Origin: Petrolisthes cinctipes
Taxonomy: Eukaryota > Arthropoda > Malacostraca > Decapoda > Porcellanidae
Direction of reading: 5' to 3'
Assembly: GCA_033782935.1 (NCBI GenBank)
Contig: JAWQEG010002494.1
Location: forward strand, 348,501-412,500
DNA: 64,000 nucleotides
Numbering within the stretch: position 1 is the stretch's first letter; every line of letters starts with the position of its first letter. This document shows, piece by piece, positions 60,487 through 64,000 of the stretch. Position numbers and translations under genes: made by a program. The notes under the pieces were generated by a model that was given only the letters and a program-made list of their open reading frames with translations, ran no database searches and had not been told where the DNA came from.

Positions 60487-61167
60487 TTGCCTGGCCTGAT
60501 GGAGAGCGTGGATTCCTGCTTGGAGGCCGACTTGGCAATGTTGGAAGACGACGAGACTCCAGTTGCAGATCACTGGCCTGAGCTGCCCTCACGCAACCCT
60601 CCCCACCTCTCCTCGGTCACTCTGCAGCTCAGGTTGCAGCCGTCCACCTCATCAACCTCTATCAAGTGACCAGTTGATACCTCGTCCGATTCCTCGCAGG
60701 ATTCCGATGGTGTGGACTGTTTGCCTCCAAATGCCAAGACGGCAAAGTTTGCTCCAGCTGTGCACGACGTACCTTCTCTGCCTCACCCTAGTGTTTTTTC
60801 CTTGTATACCCATTTCTTCCCCTCGTCTAACCTTCCTGCTTTTGCCCCGAGAGATACCTATGTCAAGCTCTCCTTCTCTAGGAACCCATCTACTGACACA
60901 AAGCTGTGTTGGTTGTCTGATGTCAACAGGGCTTTCCAATTGCAGCGTGAACTAGCTGAAGTCAAGATGGCTACAGTCACCTCCCGGTTTGTCTACATCT
61001 CTAGGAAGCGTCAGAACATCATTGATAGAGTCAAAGCTCGTGAATTTTTGTCTCTGCCTCTCATTCTTCAAGACTCACCCGAGAGGCCTCGTAACTTCCC
61101 CAGCTACATCCTCACCCGTTTTCCTCTTGATGTTGACCAGAAACTTGCCGAGGGATACCCCAGCTGA
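60487..61167 (+). pseudogene. LINE ORF1 (gag-like), best-preserved copy
   Basis: Begins MPGLMESVDSCLEADLAMLE and is interrupted by a TGA at 60667-60669 after STSIK. The same frame resumes through DCLPPNAKTAKFAPAVHDVP, LCWLSDVNRAFQLQRELAEV and FVYISRKRQNIIDRVKAREF to SYILTRFPLDVDQKLAEGYP. The single stop aside, about 225 codons are readable, making this the reference for the broken gag copies at 5.5, 16.9 and 25.7 kb. It has the 78-bp segment missing from the copy at 5.5 kb. The frame ends at the deletion junction with the RT. Confidence 0.83.
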
Positions 61168-61500
61168 GCACACACCACTGACTAGTCGACCTGTACTCTA
61201 GCCTTTCCAGGGACAGTGTTGTGGCCTTCATTGACCTTCTAAGTGCCTTCGATGTTGCTAATAGAGACATCATTTTGGATCAACTGGTTGACTTTGGGAT
61301 AAAGGGTAATCTACTATGGTAGATTCGGGGCTACCTCAGTAACAGGACCTCCCGTGTGTTTTTCAGTGCTGCTCTTAGTCCTTTGCACAGTTTTCATCTT
61401 GGTATGCCTCAAGGGGATGTTGTCAGCCCATTGATATTTAGTATTTTGATGCATCGGCTGCTCACTTCTCTCTCTGATATTCTTGAAAATACAATTACGT
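61168..61500 (+). pseudogene. LINE RT fragment
   Basis: Joined to gag at the shared motif GAGCACACACCACTG. It retains VAFIDLLSAFDVANRD-like motif A residues (split by a frameshift) and, from 61356, FFSAALSPLHSFHLGMPQGD with motif B. It is cut before the YADD box at ATTACGTGC, where the RNase H part begins. Confidence 0.8.
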
Positions 61501-61948
61501 GCAGATTTTGTCATTTTTGGCCTTATTGCGTCATCGTATCTTGACTGTCAAATTTTTATGGGTGCCATCCCATGTAGGTTTACGTCACAATGGAACAGTT
61601 GAGAGACTCGTGAAGGAGGCCTGCCGTCTGGCTCCTCGTGGTGCTGGACGTCCTCTCTACCTGACATGTTACCTTTCTAGAGTTTGCTCCGCCGCTCTCC
61701 TCCCTGTACGGCAACGCAGAGATGCAGAGAGGCCCTTCAGCATCTCCATCACCCACTACGAGTCTGTCTGCCGTCACAAATATTCCTACCATCGTCGGGG
61801 CCTCATGATTCGGAGGCACAATGTAGTCTCTGCTCGTTTAAAGCTTGGCTACCGGCCACCATGGCAGGCTGCTGGGATGCAGGGTGAGCCTCCCTTCACT
61901 GAGTGTCGCTTGTGTCTGACACTTGCTGCCTCGGGGCCTGCCACTTGA
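61499..61948 (+). pseudogene. LINE RNase H tail and C-terminus
   Basis: An open stretch of 149 codons: ILSFLALLRHRILTVKFLWV, then PSHVGLRHNGTVERLVKEAC, the RNase H end motif, then a basic segment with SYHRRGLMIRRHNVVSARLK and PPFTECRLC. The RNase H would degrade the RNA strand of the hybrid during cDNA synthesis. The catalytic N-terminal half of the domain is deleted. It is better preserved than the same region at 9.6-10.1 kb. Confidence 0.8.
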
Positions 61949-62013
61949 TGTGGTTTGTCGACACCTGCTGAACCATCAGGTTCTGGAGGAACTTCTGGTA
62001 TGCCACCTTCGTA

Positions 62014-62049
62014 TGTGAGACCTCTGTACCATGACCCATAATACCATTA

Positions 62050-62083
<34 letters not shown>

Positions 62084-62265
62084 CACATGACCTACTGTTA
62101 TCTCCATGGTAGGTTAATATGGTACCCATGTGAGACCTCTGTACCATGACCCATAATACCATTACCACACACACACACACACACACACACAACACATGAC
62201 CTACTATTATCTCCATGGTAGGTTAATATGGTACCCATGTGATACCTCTGTACCATGACCCATAA
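62014..62265 (+). repeat. Tandem 109-115-bp units with (CA)n
   Basis: TGTGAGACCTCTGTACCATG begins at 62014, 62129 and, slightly changed, at 62238. Each full unit holds a CA run and CCATGGTAGGTTAATATGGT. Confidence 0.93.
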
Positions 62266-62510
62266 ACCCCCCCCCCCACTTATGCCTATTCCTGCACCCC
62301 CCTAATCCCCCTGCACCCCTCTAAACACACACAACCCACCCCCAAGCCTGTCCCCAAATTCCCGCACCCCACTAAACCCCCTTCGCACCCCCCAATAGCC
62401 CGCAAAAACACACACAACCCCACCTTCCTAAGCCAGTCCCCCTATTCCCGCACCCCACTAAACCCCCCCGCAACCCCCTAAACCCCCCCGCACACACTCA
62501 TGTCTGTATT
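62264..62510 (+). repeat. C-rich CACCCCCCTAAACC repeat
   Basis: Degenerate units with C runs, CCTGTCCC and TTCCCGCACCCC, the same family as 34420-34622. Confidence 0.88.
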
Positions 62511-62719
62511 TACTACACTGAAAATAATATTACTACACCAACACCAATCACATGATTGGAAACTACAAAGAGTTGATCAATTCCACAACGAAAGAATGTC
62601 AGCCGTGTAAATGACTTCTGGGTGAATTGTTTAATGAATTTGGTGAGTAAACTATACAGTGATTATTATTATCTAACTGTTGGATAGATTTTGTGAATGT
62701 GGATACTCACCTCTTGGTT

Positions 62720-62931
62720 AATAATGAAGCCTTACAAATGTGGTTGGTTGGGAAGCTAACAAACGAGTACCACTGTGAAATCAACCCTAAAATAATGAAG
62801 CCTTACAAGTGTGGTTGGTTGGGAAGCTAACAAACAATTACCACTGTGAAATCAACCCTAAAATAATGAAGCCTTACAAGTGTGGTTGGTTAAGAAGGTA
62901 ACAAACGAATGCCACTGTGGAATGGACCCAG
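62720..62931 (+). repeat. 71-bp tandem repeat, three units
   Basis: AATAATGAAGCCTTACAA starts at 62720, 62791 and 62862. The third unit is truncated near CACTGTGGAATG. Confidence 0.95.
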
Positions 62932-62981
62932 TGTTATTGTTATTGTTATATTACAGACATCATGTGTATGTACAATGATAG

Positions 62982-63224
62982 GGTGTGTGTGTGTGTGTAT
63001 ACATTGATAGGGTGTGTGTGTGTGTGTGTGTGTGTACAGAGGTTATTATTATATTACAGACTTCATGTGTGGACGGAGTGTAATACTGATGATGATGATG
63101 ATGATGGTGGTGGTGATGGTGTTGGCTCTCACACCACCTGTTGATGCTGGAATACGTACTGGTAAGTTTGGTTATTATTATTTGTGTGTGTGTGTGTGTG
63201 TACAAAAAAGAGAGAGGAGGGAAT

Positions 63225-63260
<36 letters not shown>
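62982..63260 (+). repeat. (GT)n microsatellites
   Basis: GT runs at 62982-63000, 63011-63036, 63182-63201 and 63227-63260 bracket the candidate exon. The segment ATTACAGAC(A/T)TCATGTGT occurs twice (62953, 63053). Confidence 0.92.
63065..63161 (+). CDS. Candidate first coding exon with signal peptide
   Basis: ATG at 63065 opens MCGRSVILMMMMMMVVVMVL, then ALTPPVDAGIRT: a basic n-region, a hydrophobic core of about 15 residues and a VDA-G cleavage-like site, as in secreted proteins. The coding ends at ACTG followed by GTAAGT (63162-63167), a consensus splice donor, after 32 codons plus one base. A T-rich ACAG acceptor-like site lies just upstream (63058-63059), so it could be exon 2 with a short 5' UTR. 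Part of the core comes from an ATG/GTG microsatellite, so chance is possible. The rest of the gene would lie to the right, beyond the window or unrecognised. I do not recognise the protein. Confidence 0.4.
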
Positions 63261-63264
<4 letters not shown>

Positions 63265-63309
63265 ACCAAACAATGTACTGTACAATTAGACAAATACCAT
63301 TGAGACAAT

Positions 63310-63556
63310 GTTGATTAAAATTACCCAAAAATATTAAAATTACCAATATTAAAAATACCCAATATTAAAATTACCCAATATTAGAATTACCCAGTATAAA
63401 AATTACCCAATATTAAAATTACCCAATATTAAAAATACCCAATATTAAAATTACCCAATATTAAAATTACCCAATATTAGAATTACCCAGTATAAAAATT
63501 ACCCAATATTAAAATTACCCAATATTAAAATTACCCAATATTAAAATTACCCACAA
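63310..63556 (+). repeat. 16-bp AT-rich minisatellite
   Basis: About 15 units of AAAATTACCCAATATT with single-base variants. Confidence 0.95.
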
Positions 63557-64000
63557 ATATTGTTGCCTAAGTTAATAGGTTACAACATACAGCGTTGGTG
63601 TTAAATCTGGAGCCACTAATTCCTCCAAACTATTCCAAAGCAACAGATAACCATTACTTCTGTTGATATGGTCCTGATGTTTCCTGGCATACTTTGGAGG
63701 AATTAAGGTGCTCTAATGTATAAGAGACAGGAAAGGACAGAGTATGAACAATGTGCAACCATCAACTTTTGCAACACCGGTTAGTTTAATCCATCAAATT
63801 ATGTTTATATTCTTTAATTAAATTATATACTATAGTAGTATTATATTAGATGTGAGACAAGGATTTTTATAGCACTAACAATGAATGAAAAGTTATTGAC
63901 AACCATCAATTAAATAACAATATAAGAGAATTAAGCATGTAACACCAAGGTAAGGGTATTATACACTTGTGGTACATTGGAGTGCCTTCATTCCTTCAAA
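63557..64000. other. Low-copy sequence, nothing recognised
   Basis: No open frame with motifs, no repeat and no RNA structure was recognised. If the candidate exon at 63065 is real, this would be intron. Confidence 0.55.

Larger units (their letters stand above)
60475..62007 (+). mobile_element. I-like LINE, internally deleted copy
   Basis: Same family as 5296-10361 and same position in the duplicated block. It keeps gag, a piece of RT, and the RNase H/C-terminal part. The endonuclease and most of the RT are gone. It loses similarity at 62007 without a poly-A tail. Confidence 0.88.

Noticed and set aside
62917..63144. A 75-codon frame overlapping the candidate signal-peptide exon
   Set aside because: It is a GT-microsatellite translation in another phase, without a leader or splice-site support.

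Overview
This is a repeat-dominated stretch of a eukaryotic nuclear genome. It holds no prokaryotic features and no complete host gene. TTAGG-type telomere-like tracts (written CCTAA on this strand), very long GA/CT, CA/GT and AAT microsatellites, and reverse transcriptases resembling those of decapod LINEs all point to an arthropod. A malacostracan (decapod) crustacean is my best inference, not a proof. Nearly every long open frame is either transposon debris or a tandem repeat that happens to lack stops.

Layout. (1) 1-10.4 kb: a CA minisatellite, a telomere-like tract, a 2.57-kb Helitron with a helicase remnant and three copies of a 52-bp repeat, then a degenerate about 5-kb LINE of the I-like type (gag, endonuclease, RT, RNase H, poly-A). 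(2) 10.4-13.4 kb: a minus-strand gypsy gag remnant with a possible primer-binding site, a 39-bp minisatellite, a LINE endonuclease fragment and a hAT-like element. (3) 13.4-30.6 kb: a huge imperfect inverted repeat with arms of about 6.6-6.7 kb and a 3.8-kb spacer. Its arms carry an RTE LINE, a LINE gag and several minisatellites, and each arm holds an insertion the other lacks. (4) 30.6-40.1 kb: a second hAT-like copy, a third partial copy of the arm sequence, a G-rich quadruplex-prone array and an AAT array. (5) 40.1-46.4 kb: two LINEs lying tail to tail. The plus-strand one has an open 376-codon RT. The minus-strand one is RTE-like and nearly complete, broken by three stops and one frameshift. 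(6) 46.4-62.0 kb: a second copy of the 1-10 kb block, in which the Helitron's 52-bp repeat has grown to 179 copies (9,308 bp) with clear higher-order structure. (7) 62-64 kb: short tandem repeats and one candidate signal-peptide exon with a consensus splice donor.

The strongest observation is the pair of homologous Helitrons. They share the same flanks, but one is 2.57 kb and the other about 11.9 kb, so a long satellite has grown inside a rolling-circle transposon from a three-copy seed that is still visible in the sister copy. The second is the large inverted repeat, whose second arm sits inside a direct copy of a LINE/hAT block, with reciprocal empty sites that order the events. No gene pathway or operon is present. 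The only possible host coding sequence is the small exon near 63.1 kb.
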